A stretch of DNA of 64,000 bases from Myoxocephalus aenaeus (GCA_038501785.1 JBAMJR010000070.1:3126501-3190500), one strand, 5' to 3'. Counted from the first letter of the stretch, positions 20,576 to 34,741 are shown. A program made the numbers and translations. Notes: generated from the sequence alone by a model not told the origin.

Positions 20576-22550
20576 TTTTGCAACTTAACTTAAAACCGTA
20601 AGATGCAAAGCTAATAAAACCTCAAAGGGTGGCGCAGGATAAATGTTTAAAAAATGGAAGAGCTGAAGAGGCAAAAAAGTTAGTTTGGAATTCAAAGTTG
20701 GCAGACAAAGGCCACACTATTTTGAAGCATCGACTCGGCTCACTGTCTGTATCGATGTCTCCTCACATTATGATTCTCTCTCTAAGTCAGAACCGATGTC
20801 AGTCAGAAAATCATTGTTCTTCGACGCCGTCCGCTGAGGTTGAACTCGCTCACAGAAGCGTAATCAAAGCCTCGACCTCACTATCTATCTTTTTAATGTC
20901 TAGGTTTCGGCTCCAGCAAAGGCCCGCCGATAGCAGAGGGCCCGTTAAGTTTGGGGTTTGGTTGTTCCGTATGACTCGGCTCTGTCTCTGTGGGTTTGGA
21001 CAAAGCTGCATCGCCCGTACGACGATTCAACAACGGCTATTTCATGATCACGGTGCATCATTTTCTTGCCACTCTATAATTTCTGCTGTAATGACACAGG
21101 TGACTGTGTGCACAGGAGCTCTGTGTAATATTCTGTTCTGCAAACAAACACTGAGATGGATGATCCCATAGTTTTGCTCCACAGCATTCCCTTTAATATC
21201 GTTTTCAATATGCAATACTCTCTCAAAACTACTACACAAGTGTTGCATGTTTAGTATTAGTCAAGCATGTTGGTTCAGACATTATTCTCATAAAGAAAGT
21301 TTATTCAATCCGTCTCATCTCCATTTTAAAGTCACCAGTATGAGAAAAGAGGCATTTAAATAGGCTGCTTATCGGTGACAAATCAGGTTTTTTAGACGGC
21401 ACAGTTCCACTATAGCCTTCATAAAACCATTTTTCCGAAGGTGGTGTATTCTAGACAATAAAACAGAATAATACAGGGAAATAACATGAAAGGTCAAGTG
21501 CATAATGGAATATGACAATGTGGAACTGTAATCCCTCAGAATAGTTCCTATACTTATTCATACATTTCCCTATTTTCTATATTGTAGCAACATCTTTTGA
21601 ACGCAGACAGTCAAACAGCATCCCCGTCCAATACGCCGCCTCTCTAGGACGCAACTAAACAGCCGAGTACGAAACCGCCAGGCATGAAGGACGACTCTTT
21701 GGACAGTTTTAGGCCTCGCAAATTCACGACTGGCAGGCATCGCCTTGTTTTGGAGTCGTAACATTTCCAATAGCGAGAATGAAACGCTCGCAAAGGAGTT
21801 TTGCAGCAACCATCTGCTTCGGCCTCGTAAAATGTAATGTGCACATTACGGCGGGATTGCTTTCTCTGATCCCAACGGCACAACTTTCAGCTTTCTGCAC
21901 ACATCTAGATGTTTGTGTGTCTGTCCAGTGCTTTACAGCTTGCTTTTTACTCTCAGCGAGCGCGCTACTTCCTGTAGCTTGCCACGAATTGCTTTTACCA
22001 GAACCATTTGCAGTAGTTGATTACAGCTGAATCATCATTACTTGACTTGGGCCATGACCTCCTGTGAAGCTCTCTTGGCGGTGAAACATTAGCATGCTGC
22101 TCGACCGTGCAATGCACAGAAGATCTGCTCCTTTTTTTTTTTTTTTTTTTAAGTCTCACTGACCGAAGACCAAATAATATGCTGATGTGCATCTTTCATT
22201 TCGCTGTGGCTAAATATTGGCTAGAATACTTGTTATTTTTGCAGAGACGTGAGTTATGTGAGGTCAGAAATGGAGAAGCTTGCACAGGCAAATGTTAAAT
22301 GCTCCTTCGCTGGCTCAAGAGCTGCTGGGTTTGGATTCTTTCTGTGGTTTATAACTTCCAAACAACTCATTTTAAGATCAAGTGTACTGATTTTTTTTTA
22401 AGCAGAGACGTGGCAAATGGCTTCAAATCCAGAGGGAATCAAAGCTGTCTGACTCGAGAAAAAGAGCAAAATGAGCTACAGATGAGGAGAGGGCAGAGTT
22501 TTGTATTTGCAGCCCTTTGCATTCTTTGCATAATAATACCCTGTTGTCGA

Positions 22551-22610
22551 GGAGGGAGGAAGGAAGGAGGGAGGGAGGAAGGAAGGAAGGAAGGAAGGAG
22601 AGGGGAGGAA
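22551..22610 (+). repeat. Purine-rich GGAA/GGGA microsatellite
   Basis: About 60 bases of G and A only, mostly GGAA units, about 500 bp upstream of the pxdc1 start codon. Confidence 0.9.
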
Positions 22611-22839
22611 ACTGTGCCGAAAGAAAAGCTTCTCCAGACAGTGTGGAGTGACATGCTCTGGGTTTAGGGAACTATAACGGCGCACTGGAGGACAGGGAGC
22701 AGCACTTTATACACTTGGAGGAGATCTTTGGACTTGTTGTTGTGAATCTTGTCGACGTCTCAGATGTGACAGAAAAGTAAACGATATCTGTCGGATCGAT
22801 GGACAAATCAGCTGATCTGATGCGGTACCCATGACTCTA

Positions 22840-23113
22840 ACGTGTGTGTGTTTCTTTTTTTTTCTCTCTCTCTCTCTCTTTTAGATCATGCCACGTTTGA
22901 GATCACGTCGTGTGATCGGGCTGAGCTCGTGCGCGCTCGCAGCTGCTGCTTCCTCGCCGAAAAGTTACTGAAGTTGTCTCTTTCCTTGTCCGCCAGATTT
23001 CTTCTTCTTCTTCTTATTTTTTTAATTCTTATAATTGTCCAAAATCCCTCCGTGGCATCGCCCTGCTCGGCCCCCGCTGTCCCGCCCCAGCATGCTGGAC
23101 TGACGTCTGCGGA
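22840..23113 (+). promoter_or_regulatory. pxdc1: Presumed pxdc1 5' UTR / proximal upstream region
   Basis: GC content rises before the pxdc1 start. A CT-rich tract ending in TTTTAG at about 22884 could be a splice acceptor for a 5' UTR exon, or just a microsatellite; the sequence does not decide. The start ATG at 23114 has context GCGGAATGG, with G at +4. Confidence 0.4.
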
Positions 23114-23718
23114 ATGGCATCGGCCGTGTTTGAAGGCACGTCGCTGGTCAACATGTTTGTCCGGGACTGCTGGGTCAACGGGATCCGGAGACTCATCATC
23201 AGCCAGCGAGGGGAGGAAGAGGAGTTCTTCGAGATCAGGACGGAGTGGTCCGACCGGAACATTTTATACTTGCACCGGAGTTACGCGGATCTGGGCCGGC
23301 TGTTCAAGAGGCTGCTGGAGTCCTTCCCGGAGGACAGGAGGGAGCTGTCCAAGTCCCCGCTGATAGAAGGTACTGGGAGTGATGGGAATGTGGCGGGATG
23401 GCGATGGGAGAGCTTTTAATACGGTGACCGTGTCACGCATATTGTTCATGCATATGTTCAAGGGTTAAATTCGGATCAAGGGCGTCGCTGCACATTATGA
23501 GCTGGAGGCGGCTGGGGGCCCTTCTACTTTCTCTTCTTCTACAATGCTATATTTAATTTGGCTGCAACCAATGATTGAGAAGGAGGAACTTGGACATATT
23601 TGGCATTTTTGCTTGATTTATCACTTAACACCTCGGGCAAAAACATAATTTTCATGCACTCACAATTTTGAGATTTGGGGATATTTAGCTTCCATAATGT
23701 TTCTTCTCTCAGACTAGG

Positions 23719-23752
<34 letters not shown>

Positions 23753-26700
23753 AAGAGAGAAACATGTAGGTGTGTATTTGATTATTTTTGCATCTGCAGA
23801 TTTCTAAAGTTATTAGCATTACATTTTCATATTTCAACAACACATTTCAACAACTTTATTCACTTTTAGGTTAAGTTTATTTTCATCACTGAAATCGTTC
23901 TCCTCTTTGCTGCAACACAAATCCATTTTAATACAGTGGCTAGGCTTTATCATTAAGGATAATCTTTTAGGACTTGTTTACAAGTTTAGGTTTTGCCCCA
24001 TCAGACCGGTAACATGTCCCCATGGTAGTGGATTACTGGGGAGGAAAACTTCTACTGGTACTATTCAACATCACTTCAAATTAGTGCTTGACAAAAAAAA
24101 AAAAAAAAAAAGTTTAGGGCAACAAAATAAAAGCAGGAAAATACAGTCAATAACTATTTAGATCTGAACTGATCTGCTTTATAGCCTAGATTTGCATGCT
24201 TTTTTTTTGGGACCGGTTAATATTTTACATGGTTTCCTTCTTGTGTCACATTAGCAGACCTATCACGTAGCCTGTTGACCACAAGACCAACATCCGGACT
24301 ATTGCTGATCAATATTTAGGAGCCAAAAGGCTGTCAGATCTGCTCCCCCCTCTTTATGGCCTAAAAGTTGGAAAACCAAACGTTCCAACTCTGACTTTCA
24401 TGTGGAATTTGCTCTCTGCATCTGACTCACCATAACTCTTTTGGGGGGGATGTTACTGGGCGGTTTGAGCAGCTATTATCTGGTGCTCAGGAACTGACCT
24501 CAGTTCTGCTTTGATCAAAGGCGATGACACACGCGTCCCTAATATCGAACGGTGTGGGAGTGAGCCCAAACAAACACAGGGGGAACTCTAAACTCTGCAG
24601 AGATAAGACCAGAGCTGTGATACATATACACAGCTGGGAGGTGACAATTCAGGACAGCTATGGTTGGAGAGATGCACTCTGTGGATGAAGCAACATACAT
24701 TTAGTTTGGTTTCCTTCAAAAATCTTTGAAACTGCAAAATAACTTTTTACTTGGATCATATGGAACATGAATTATCATATTGACAGGTTGAATATTTATT
24801 TGTAACGCTATATATAGCAAAGTAGTGTAGAGGGCAGTTTCTCGCCACATGCAGCCCAAACCCATGGCCCTCAGGCTTTGGACCTTTGACTCTGCCAACA
24901 AGTTTGGCAAAGCTCCCGCCTTGTTCCTGTTCCTTGGCACTTCCCTTTTGTCTCTACCCACTGAGCTATACGGATGTTGTGGAAACATCCCTTCAGTGGC
25001 GACTGGAAAGCTCGGCTTCCTGGCCGTGCACTGAAATAGCCGACGAGCTTGTTGACAGCTCGCTGCTGCCAGCGCAGTCTGGAGCGCCTTTTGGGAAGAG
25101 ACGTTTTGGGATCTCATGACTCACTTTTCACTTCATTTTTTTTTTTAACTGTCTGTCACCTTTCACATTCTTATAACGGATAAAAGATGACTGGATCAGT
25201 GATATCGGCACTGCAGGAGACATCAGCGACCTTTCTCAGTCCACTTTGCTCCAGTTTCTGGCTCCGTTCGTGTTTTTCTGTTTCTGTGCTAAGCAACAAG
25301 GAAGGCGTGCAGAGCTCTCAGACTGATGTCATGATGAGAGAAAGAGGGGGAGAGAGAGGAGTGGACTACATATTTAGTCCCTCTGGTCTGCGGAGGCCCC
25401 TTAACACTTACCTTACATGTGACCCTCGGGTGAACACAGGCAGGAAGCGATTGCTCACATACCATGGGAGACGGATTCCACCGAGGAATTTGGACACAAG
25501 CTGTGTCCGAAATCACTCCTCCTTATACTCATTTCACTACTACCTACTTAAGAAATACTCAATAGAGTATTCTTGGACACTCAGTTGGTTATTATAGCGC
25601 TCATTCACACATTAACAAAAGCGGGTCACTGGACATTACATATCTCCTTCCCTCATGACAGATTTATGGAATAGATTACATTTCATTTATAGAATCTGGT
25701 GATTGGCTGCCAGGTGTCTGTGTGCTTTTGTGAGTTAGTGCCAGTAGGAAAGGAATAGTTTGACATCTTGGGAAATAAACTCATGCGCTCACTTGTTGAA
25801 GGTTAGAATAGAAAATCAATATCACTCACATCTGTCTGTTGGATAGGAGCCACAACCAGCAGCTGGCTAGCTTAGCTTAGCATAAAGACTGAAAACAAGG
25901 GGAAACAGTTAGCTTTTCCAAAAGTGACCAAATATGTCTACCAGCAACTATACTGCTTGTCAATTAATAATGTTTGTTTAATCGGTCCAAAAAATAACAT
26001 GTGGGATCCATCTTTTCCTCACACTCTTAACTTTAATTGTGATTTTGGTTGTTTAAGTAAGTGAAAAGTTAATGTTATTACTGGAAACTGACGTGAACAC
26101 ATAATGTCATTAAGTGAATATAATACACTAGGTAGTGATTTTGGACACACCGGCACATGCATTACTGGTACTTGTATTCACCGGGTTACAGAATGCGTGT
26201 AGCCGGACTTTCTCTTGGACATGTGTGGTCACTGAGTTTGGATGTCCTCTGCTTGTTGACTGAGGCGTCCATTATTAACACGGTGACAAACCTGAGCAGT
26301 TAGTGGTGAGGTGATGAAGCCGGCTGACGCTCACAACATGTGATGACTGTTCAGATAATGTCTTTGAGGATGACTTGGACTCAGTTCAGTTCCTGTTGTG
26401 CATCTCCTTCCCCTGTGTTGTCTCAGCTAACAGATGAAGAAGTGGCTCGTCATCGCGGCGTGTTGCCACACAACTAACAGACGGGTAACTTAAGTGAGCA
26501 ATTACAGAATAATACGAGACATGCTGCACATACTACACTAATTTTGATGAACACTGCCACTCAAGCTCATTGGAGGTCATTTAGAGTGAAGGGCATAAAG
26601 GAACAGCCACATTTTGAAGAAGACCACACTAGCCAGGAAGCCCAGGCAGGAAATAGACACTTTCAGAGGAAATGCACCAGGGACCTGGAAAGAAAAGAAA

Positions 26701-29700
26701 AACAAGTCTTTGAAGACATTATCCAGTGGACAACCCTGTAACTGTCAGAAACAGCAAATCTACTAATACTTAACTAACGACTAGTAACTACCTGACTTAA
26801 TCATGAATTTCAGTATTAAAACATATTTATAAGGCACATGTTAACCATTAGTGCATCATCTATAAGTCCTTAATAATTGTTTTGCAATATAGATTACTTA
26901 ATTGGTTTGCAATATATATTACTTAATTTACAAATGGGGAATCCATCATTTATAAAGTATCAAAACCAATCATGAAATGCATAATAGTCAAGCTTATTAA
27001 TCAATAATAAAACATTTAGAACTGTTTATGAATTGCATTCTAATGAGTTACTAGTGAATGTTGGAACAATGCTTTATAAATGATTTAAGTGTTTACTCAT
27101 GCTTTACTAATGCTAACTAGTGTGTAGTTAATATAAAGTGCTACCGAAATATATACATAACGCATTATATTTCATAGTGTTTGGAGCTAAAACTCGCTGT
27201 ACAGTTGTTGTTTTTTCTTGTTTGGTACTTTGGTTGATTTACAGTGGGGGGAGAGGTGCAGAAGGACACTTAACCTTTTTAAAAACCAACCTATTTTTAG
27301 GCCCTTTCCTCGAAAATTGCATACCCAAACTAAAAAAGGGTGCATCTCCGCAACCACTAGGGTTATTTCAATCAGGAGAGAATTCAACAATACACGTATT
27401 ACGTTGGTATAACAATGAATAGAGCAAAGTCTTTGGCAATCGGACTCTATCCTGAACCAGGATAAAACAAGGGGCAGTGACCCTGAGTTCTGATCCGGCA
27501 GAATCCCCCCATGGAGTCCACACGGTGGTGGTGGTGGTGGTGGTGAAGGGAGTTGCTGTCATCCAGTGATGAATGAGGAGTATGGCTGCCTGGAGGTGAC
27601 TGGGGTGGAGGAGGGTCGCGTTCGTTTCCGAGCTGAAAATGAAACCGACAGCAGCAGAGCACACCTTTAACGTTTGACAGCAACGATATGATTGACTTGG
27701 AGACACAGTGATGCATCTGGTTGGTTGCTTACAAGTGGACGGCCCCTAGATCAGCTGCTACCGTAATGAAGAGATCGCCTGAGATATATGAATGACCCGT
27801 AGTCTAGGGTCTTCCTTCCTGAACTACCGCTTAAGCTCCATTTGAATAATTTTGGTTGTAATAAAAGGTACACATGTGAGATTTTGTTCAGATGTGTAAA
27901 TATCTGTTTATATGTTACTGGTTAAGAGTAAATGAAGATGACACAGAAAAAAGAAAAAGAAAACAGTTTTAGGTTCGCCTAGAAAAAAAATCACTTTCAG
28001 GATGATTATTTCTTTGAAATGATGCAGCTGTAATGTTTAACTCTAACCCAAATCATAGCACAATATGTGAACATTCTCTCTGGTTGACTTTGATCAAGTG
28101 AAGCAGAACAAAGTTAGAGAGGGTTTAGTACAGAGAGAATTCCGGCGAGGACAATTTGCATTGGGGCACATTTACGCACATCTGTGACATTTGAATTTTT
28201 TCATGTACCAAACAATATATTTCACTTGTATATTACTTATGGTGTTCAATACATCTAAATACAGCAGTTTGGGGCTTTTATATAAGTTATATATAGCATT
28301 CGCTCATTCTTTTTAAATGATAATGATAATTGAAGTGGTGCCAGGAATGCAGGTTAAATGTCTCTATTTAGGGAGGCGTGCATCTTCAAATTACAGCGAC
28401 ACACATCAGATCCACTGCGGTTACCGCAATTTAAATCTTGCGCAATCACCACCGAGCTGCTGCAAAAATAGCCACGCATACTTCTGTTGCACCTCAAGCT
28501 GGCATGTAATACCTTAGTACTCCACACAGTCTAGTTTATGCTTTTGTTTCAATGCATTGCAGAGTTTCTTTATTAATTCAAAGATGGTTGAATTGTCTGA
28601 GTCATGCATCCTGATACACAAAACAAGAACATGGTGACCTCTGAACTCAGTATGTCCAGAAATATGAATGCAAAAGAGACATCATCAGTCTTATGCAGCA
28701 TATTTGAACCCTCCACTCCACGACCGAACTGTTAGTATGTCATGGAGGAGAAACGCCTTTTTGATAACACGCCCTCTGATAATAACAAATGATAATACAT
28801 TGTTCCTAATCTCACCCTGTTTCCATGTGCACTGTGTGCCTGCACCTAATAATAAATAATGTGCGGTGGATTCATAACATTAGAGTCCAACATGGCAGGA
28901 CATAAAGTTCACTAACATCTAAAAGACTGGGTGTAGTTTATGTGGTGAAGTTATCATCCTGGCTTTGTTGCTGCTGTTAATTCTCCAAATTGACCATGAT
29001 TATAAACCATAATGGCTCAACATAAATTATATTAATGTTATGGTTTCCAATATTCGTGCCATGAGTTGTTTTAGTTTTAACTTCTGGTAAGTTTCTCCCA
29101 CCATTGAAAAGGGGAAACGCACTGTGACCCACTCCCTGCTTATTACTGTAGGTCTGCTTACAATATAAAATGTTTAATTTACTTGTCACCCTTTATTTAT
29201 TTACGTGACTTTGTTATTAAGTAATGTAATCTATATTTATATGCAAATACAGATTGTGTGAGCAAACTTGACTGAATTTCCTGAAGAAAGTATCTTCTAT
29301 TTATTTATATTTGGCAATAAACTCATGCCTTGGTACAAAATATCTATTTTTATCAAACAGAAGTACTTAAACTACCCAACACAATACACCAGTGTAACCC
29401 TTTAAACGTGTAGTATTTGTCACGTATACAGGGGGAAACTGTAAACGGGGACTTTAATCAAAGAACAGGATCCGGAGGCGGTGGGAGGCTCAGTCGGCTC
29501 CTGGTGATGCTTTAACTGCCCAATCACTCTTCACGTCCCCCTGGGTATGATGTCATCACTGCTGGCCATTACAAATGGATGTGACTGTGCACAGTGCTGC
29601 TTCAGGCTCTCTTACTCAGTACTTCCATGTAACAGTAACCGCTGTGTGACTCCTCGGCACCACTTACATCAGACAGAGACTCATCAGTGTGGCTGCCGTC

Positions 29701-31568
29701 TTCTTCTTCCTCATCATCCTCCCCGCCACATCCCTTTGTCAGCACGGCAGTAAATGACGCTCTGCTGACTGCTCGCTCACAGCCGCGTGTCGCAAAAAGT
29801 GCTGATTTCACACTCCCACTGCTTCTTAAATTGCATTCCTATAGTGTGCCACAGGATTAACGTGTCATTGTGTCGCGTTTCTCTCTCTATTTCGTCCCTC
29901 TGTTTTTACTGCTGTCTTCCAAATGTTTGATTTACTCTGGCAGTTTTACAGCGTCACACTGTGTTCTTTTTCTAAAGACAATGATAAGTAGCCTATTTTT
30001 TTTCTTTGGGTTAATATCAGGGATCATTTTTTCATAAAAAGGTTACAGTATTAAACAGACGATTACATTTTCACTTGCATGTGTGGCAACCTTTTTCAAG
30101 TCTATAGGGATCAAATCAGACATGTCTGGCTTTTTGTTTGAACAGACAACAGCTTGGTAGCAATAAAGGTCAAAGCACAGAAATAGTTACAATTTTGATT
30201 GAGACTTTAGTCGAGCAGTTGATATTGTTGTTCTTTCGGCTGTAGTTAATGATGCTGTTGCATTGTATCGTGACAGGTTTGGGGGAGGGGAAAACATTAG
30301 CATACCTTACGGTTGACACGTACACTCTGACATTGTAACACCACATTCTAAAGGTCATAGATGTCACAAAGAAGGAATCAATTGCAGAGCTGTTTTGAAC
30401 ATTTTAACGTTTTTTGAAACCCTCACACAATGGTGATGATTTCCGACGTTCACATTAATTTGTTTCAGGGCTGGTGCAAATCAAAGAGGCGAGCGACATT
30501 GAGGAGAAATTGAACGAGGTGGAACGACTACTGAAGAACGCCATCAACATGCCGTGCAAGGTCCGTCTCTAACTGTTACCCTTCAAGCGGTATCTTCCGT
30601 CTGCACTTTATTTGCATGCTCATTGTGCAGGAGAAGGTTTTTCATGATGCCTCCTTCTTGAGGGTCAGAGGGAAACTCTGAATGCTAGATCGCTCACAAA
30701 CCCCCGACTCCACAGTATTCCAGGTCGGAGGTGATGTTGACTTTCTTCGAGCGATCGCCGCTGGACCAGGTGCTGAGGAACGACAAGGTCCACAGAATCC
30801 AGCCGTGCTTCCAGAGTGAAATCAAAATATCCGGTATGTACATCTCGTATTCATGTGAAACGCCCACAAAAAAGTGGATCCACTGTTTCTTGTCACGTTG
30901 ACTTAACCGGCACTCTGGACCTTTTCCAGAAATCATGCGGTCAAACGGATTCTGTCTGGCCAACACGGAAACCATCGTGTTTGATCATCTCCCTGAAGAA
31001 AAAGAGAGACCCTCCTCCACGGACTCTGTGGAACATACGTGAGTGTGAAGACCACTCCTCAATGTCTCTTTCTTTTACTCCACCCAGCTGCAAGATGAAC
31101 AAAGAAACTGCTTATTTTCCCACAAATATTTGGATTTCCATGTTTGCAACAGTAAGTGTTGTGGTGCATGTGACCCCCCACCCTATACAGGAAGTGTGCC
31201 TGTGCACCTCTTCCTTCCCTGGGTGTGTGTCGGAAACAAAAGAGGAACACATTCCTCTTGGTGCTTCACATAAAACAGCACTTTACATAACTATTAAAAA
31301 GACAACTCTTTTTTTTTTTTTTATGGACTTGTACAAGCGAATGGCGTCTCTATGGGTTGATGCAGACGGCTCCACAAGGGTTTAATCAACACTTTTGATT
31401 CCTGTGTTTTAGACCAACAGTAATGTCTTTCATTTTGTTGCCAGGTATGAGGATGGAACTGAGTTTTTGCCAATGGAAGCAGACCTGTGTGAAGAGGAAA
31501 CGGAAGCGTATGTCACCAACCTTTCCTACTACCATCTGGTCCCGTTTGAAACTGACATCCTGGAATGA
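23114..31568 (+). CDS. pxdc1: PX domain-containing protein 1, complete
   Basis: Five exons: 23114-23369, 30469-30560, 30716-30833, 30930-31038, 31445-31568. All junctions are GT/AG and in phase; 699 nt, 232 aa plus TGA (human about 231 aa). The protein starts MASAVFEGTSLVNMFVRDCW and ends YVTNLSYYHLVPFETDILE, both close to the vertebrate family as I recall it. The N-terminal part through about residue 120 is the PX (phox-homology) fold, here with FFEIRTEWSDRNILYLHRSYADL; PX domains usually bind phosphoinositides, but the ligand of this family is not established to my knowledge. No signal peptide or membrane segment. The exon-2 donor is weak (AAG|GTCCGT). In human it neighbours PRPF4B, as here. 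Divergent from prpf4b and codirectional with tmx3. Confidence 0.96.
23717..23753 (+). repeat. Poly-G followed by (GGA)n
   Basis: A run of about 14 G followed by about seven GGA units, shortly after the pxdc1 exon-1 donor. Confidence 0.95.
25748..26003 (+). repeat. Dispersed repeat, family D copy 2
   Basis: Has AGGAATAGTTTGACATCTTG, GGGAAATAAACTCATGCGC, CTGGCTAGCTTAGCTTAGC, ATAAAGACTGAAAACAAGGG, and a tail with TGTTTGTTTAATCGGTCC. The most complete of the three family D copies in the window. Located in pxdc1 intron 1. Confidence 0.8.
27523..27545 (+). repeat. (GGT)n microsatellite
   Basis: About seven GGT units in pxdc1 intron 1. On the minus strand the array makes a His-rich open frame that is a simple-sequence artefact. 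Confidence 0.9.
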
Positions 31569-32425
31569 AAGACTGATGCCTGTTGATGGACATCTGACGC
31601 TGCCACAGAGGAATATGTGCTCTTAAAATGGAACCTGGCTATGCAACATGGCTGCTCGTCCTGGGAAACTCCAGAGTCGCTTGTGGCCCGAGTCGAGCAG
31701 ATGTGCAGTATGCGCCCAAATATTGGAAGTCACCAGTGTGCCTCATTCAGAGCCTTACAAGAGTGTGTGTGTGTGTGTGTGAAGAAGAAACATGTCTGCA
31801 TGCCAGCTGCAGAGGGCTCTCTAGTTTTGTATTTAACGCAAACCTGTGGCAGCAACAATGAAGCTCTTTCGGTCCCGAAGCAGATGCAAGCAGCTGGAGA
31901 GGTTTCAACGCGTGCAGCTCGGCCCCTTCAGAAGATTTCATCAAAGAGGGGAGGGGCCACACATCAACCTGAACTAGGGAATCACATTTACAGCATCGGA
32001 CCTTTCACTGTTAGTGAAAAACGTAGCTGAATCAACCAGCACTCTGTCTTTTTCAATCTCGGTGCTCTCATCTGTCGCGTTCATTCTCCGGCGGACCTCC
32101 CATGAAGGCATCGGTCCTCATTTAAACCTGCTCTTCGTCCACAGTCTGGCGTTTTATTCCCGCGGGAATACAGGAAGCTGTCGCGAAGCTTTGCGTATGA
32201 CGTTTTGTTTACGGTGCGATTTCCACGTTTCTGTTTGTAAAATACCATCTTAAAACGCGTGGGACGATTCCTGTTTTGTTGCTGCGTATAGTGTCCGTTC
32301 TTTGGCCTGAGAGAATGATAACAGAATAAACATCATAGGGGCACATTTTGTCAAGTTTTGTTTTAGCATAAAACACTTGACGGTAAATCAAGCGAGAATA
32401 ATAAAGCTTTTAATGCTAATAAACT
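31569..32425 (+). other. pxdc1: pxdc1 3' untranslated region
   Basis: Sequence after the pxdc1 TGA to just past AATAAA at 32400-32405; another AATAAA lies at 32325-32330. It contains a short GT run near 31763-31780. Open frames in it, for example 31617-32030, have no family resemblance. Confidence 0.65.
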
Positions 32426-33618
32426 AAACATACTGTAAATGCGTGTGTTTCACTTGGTTCTTGGATTACTGTCAAATTAGAGAATTAATATTAAGACGTT
32501 ATCATTTTGTTACAATTTGTTACAAAGTGAGAACATGATGCTGCCTTTTTGGATGTCTGGGATATCATTTTATTAGGTTTTTGTCCAAACTATAAATTGT
32601 AATGTGTTTGTACTGTAGCTTGTGTAACGTTGCTTATTTTATGTTTTTAAAAAGAAAAAATAATTTGATATACCAGAGCGGGGGAAAGATTGTTGTCATT
32701 ATGTGGACAACTTGATCGTCTCGCTGCTGTTGCCATGCGATGAAATGGGGGCAAAGACAGCTTTTGTTTTGTGGGTCAACTGAGGTCATATCCGACCCGC
32801 TCTGCAAGATGACGTGTGTGGATTCAGACACACAGCTGACTGCGTCTTACTGAATGTGGGAGTCTTCAGCTCGGCCCGCGATGGGGGAACAAGTCCACTC
32901 TTTATCTCAAAAGGAGACAAACGATGTTGCTGTACGGAAACATTCAATAGAAAGAAAGTGTGTGAAATAACCAAACACTTGATTAAAAGTCACGCCTTTT
33001 CTATGTTTTCTGGGCTACTTTCACTTCTTAGTGCCTTGTTTTGAATGCAAGTGAAAAGCAAAACAAACTGTACATTTGCGTGGGGTTAACTGTTAGGAAG
33101 TCCATCTGTATTCACAGTTTTGTCAATGCAGAAGTCATTGAGGCCTTACAATGTGGGCTACGAGCTTGCGTCCACTCTCCTGCCCCCCTCCAAATACAAA
33201 AGGCATCCGACCCTAACAAACTTGGCACACGGGGCTTCGACGGGTCGATCCTCCGCATGAGACTGTTTAGTAACACAGTCATGATCACCATTCAGCCCAC
33301 GAGAAAGTACAGCTCTTTCTCACGGTGTGGAACTATTTCCCGCTTCTTCTTTTTTTGTTTTTCTCTTTTCCCCCGAAGAATGACGTAGAGATTCGAAGGA
33401 TATTCTTTGGAAATACAAGTTACAGTTGAAAAAGTCCCAGTATACTTAATGGTCCTGACCAAAAGTATTCAAATGAAGGAAACTGGCCTTTTTTTATATT
33501 TGCCTACCAAGGTCGAATTTTCTCTTTCAGAGAATTCATGTTTGTTAATGCTCCATGAGTTCATATTTAAAATGTCTACTAAGACTTTGTCTATTTGACC
33601 CTTTGCAGAATATAACAC

Positions 33619-33624
<6 letters not shown>

Positions 33625-33689
<65 letters not shown>
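33625..33689 (+). repeat. (TA)n microsatellite
   Basis: About 32 TA units without interruption; self-complementary and likely length-variable. Confidence 0.95.
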
Positions 33690-33691
<2 letters not shown>

Positions 33692-34580
33692 TGCAGTCTC
33701 TGCGATGTTACGACTACAATTATTTATACATCATATCAATAAGCCCGTCATGCCAGCAGGGGTTAGAGGATTCAGAGGACAGTTTCACAGATAATATGAA
33801 AATAATAAAAAGATTGTAATTATTTTATAAACTTCTGCCACACTCTGTGAAGCTAACCAGTTTATGACTTGTAACTTCATTTTGTGTGTGTGTGTGTACA
33901 TATATCAAAAGGCTTGAATGAAGATCATATTAATTATAACCTTTTGAAAATTGTGTGGTAATGTTGATAATTTTTTAAGCTATTCAGACCGTATTAGATA
34001 CACATTATTCTCAAAGCAAAATAAATATGTTTCCAATAAAAGAAACGTTCTCGTGGATTTTGTGTGGAAATTGTGATGGAAATACATTTACTGCATTTGA
34101 CTACAATTTCAAACTTCCTGCACTTTATGTGAGTATTTTCCATTGTATGGCCAGACAGTATTTCTTCTTTATATTTCAGAAGGAAGTAGTGTACATCTTA
34201 TTCCACCACATGTATCGGACATGTAAGATCAAAGTAAAAGTACATCCTTGTCGACAACTACATTAATAAATTGCTGTCAACGTGCGTCAGTAATCAAATA
34301 ATGAGTTTACTAACAGAACAAAACAGTTAATGTTGAGTCGACTACTTTTCAAACCTACGTAGCACATTTAGCTGACTTGAATGCAGGACTGTAGCATTTA
34401 CCTTTAGTAAGTAAAGAATACAAGCAGTGGAAGTTTGGTCTGTTGTCCTTGTTAATTATCTTAGCGCGCCACCTAGTGGCGAGTCTCGACATACATCAAT
34501 ATAAATGCAGAAAAAGCTACATACACATTTAATTATTTTGGTATTTGGTATTTCTTTTTTTAAATCTCCAAAGTCAAATT

Positions 34581-34741
34581 AATCAGAATCAGAATCAGCT
34601 TTAATGGCCATGTAAATTTGCACATACATGGAATTTGACTCCGGTTTCACTTTGCTCTTTGTACTTTTTTCACACACAATATACAGTAAACAAGATAAAT
34701 ATTTAAAAAATATAAAAAGGACATTAAAGACAGTAGTAAAA
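34581..34741 (+). repeat. Dispersed repeat, family A copy 2
   Basis: AATCAGAATCAGCTTTAATG, CACATACATGGAATTTGACT, CAATATACAGTAAACAAG and GGACATTAAAGACAGTAG appear in the same order and orientation as at 10651-10790, with scattered differences, so the two insertions are old and independent. Confidence 0.75.

Larger units (their letters stand above)
14880..22840. other. Intergenic region between divergent prpf4b and pxdc1
   Basis: About 8 kb with no supported gene. Open frames here, the longest being 180 codons at 20629-21171, lack coding bias, splice partners or family resemblance. It contains the 193-bp tandem duplication at 15443, dispersed repeats at 17962 and 20125, and the GGAA array at 22551. 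Confidence 0.7.
23370..30468 (+). other. pxdc1 intron 1
   Basis: A 7.1-kb intron separating the first coding exon from the rest. It holds microsatellites, one family D repeat and AT-rich filler. Open frames such as the acidic minus-strand one at 29602-29811 are short and simple-sequence driven. No nested gene is supported. Confidence 0.85.

Noticed and set aside
20629..21171. 180-codon plus-strand open frame between prpf4b and pxdc1
   Set aside because: No family resemblance, no codon bias, adjacent to a dispersed repeat, and no splice context.
22842..23363. 173-codon frame overlapping the first pxdc1 exon
   Set aside because: It is in a different frame from the well-matched MASAVFEGTSLV start and runs through a CT-rich tract; it is a shadow.
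29602..29811. Acidic minus-strand frame with an EDDEEEEDGS stretch in pxdc1 intron 1
   Set aside because: Driven by a short TTC/CAT-rich tract; no partner exons or recognised motif.
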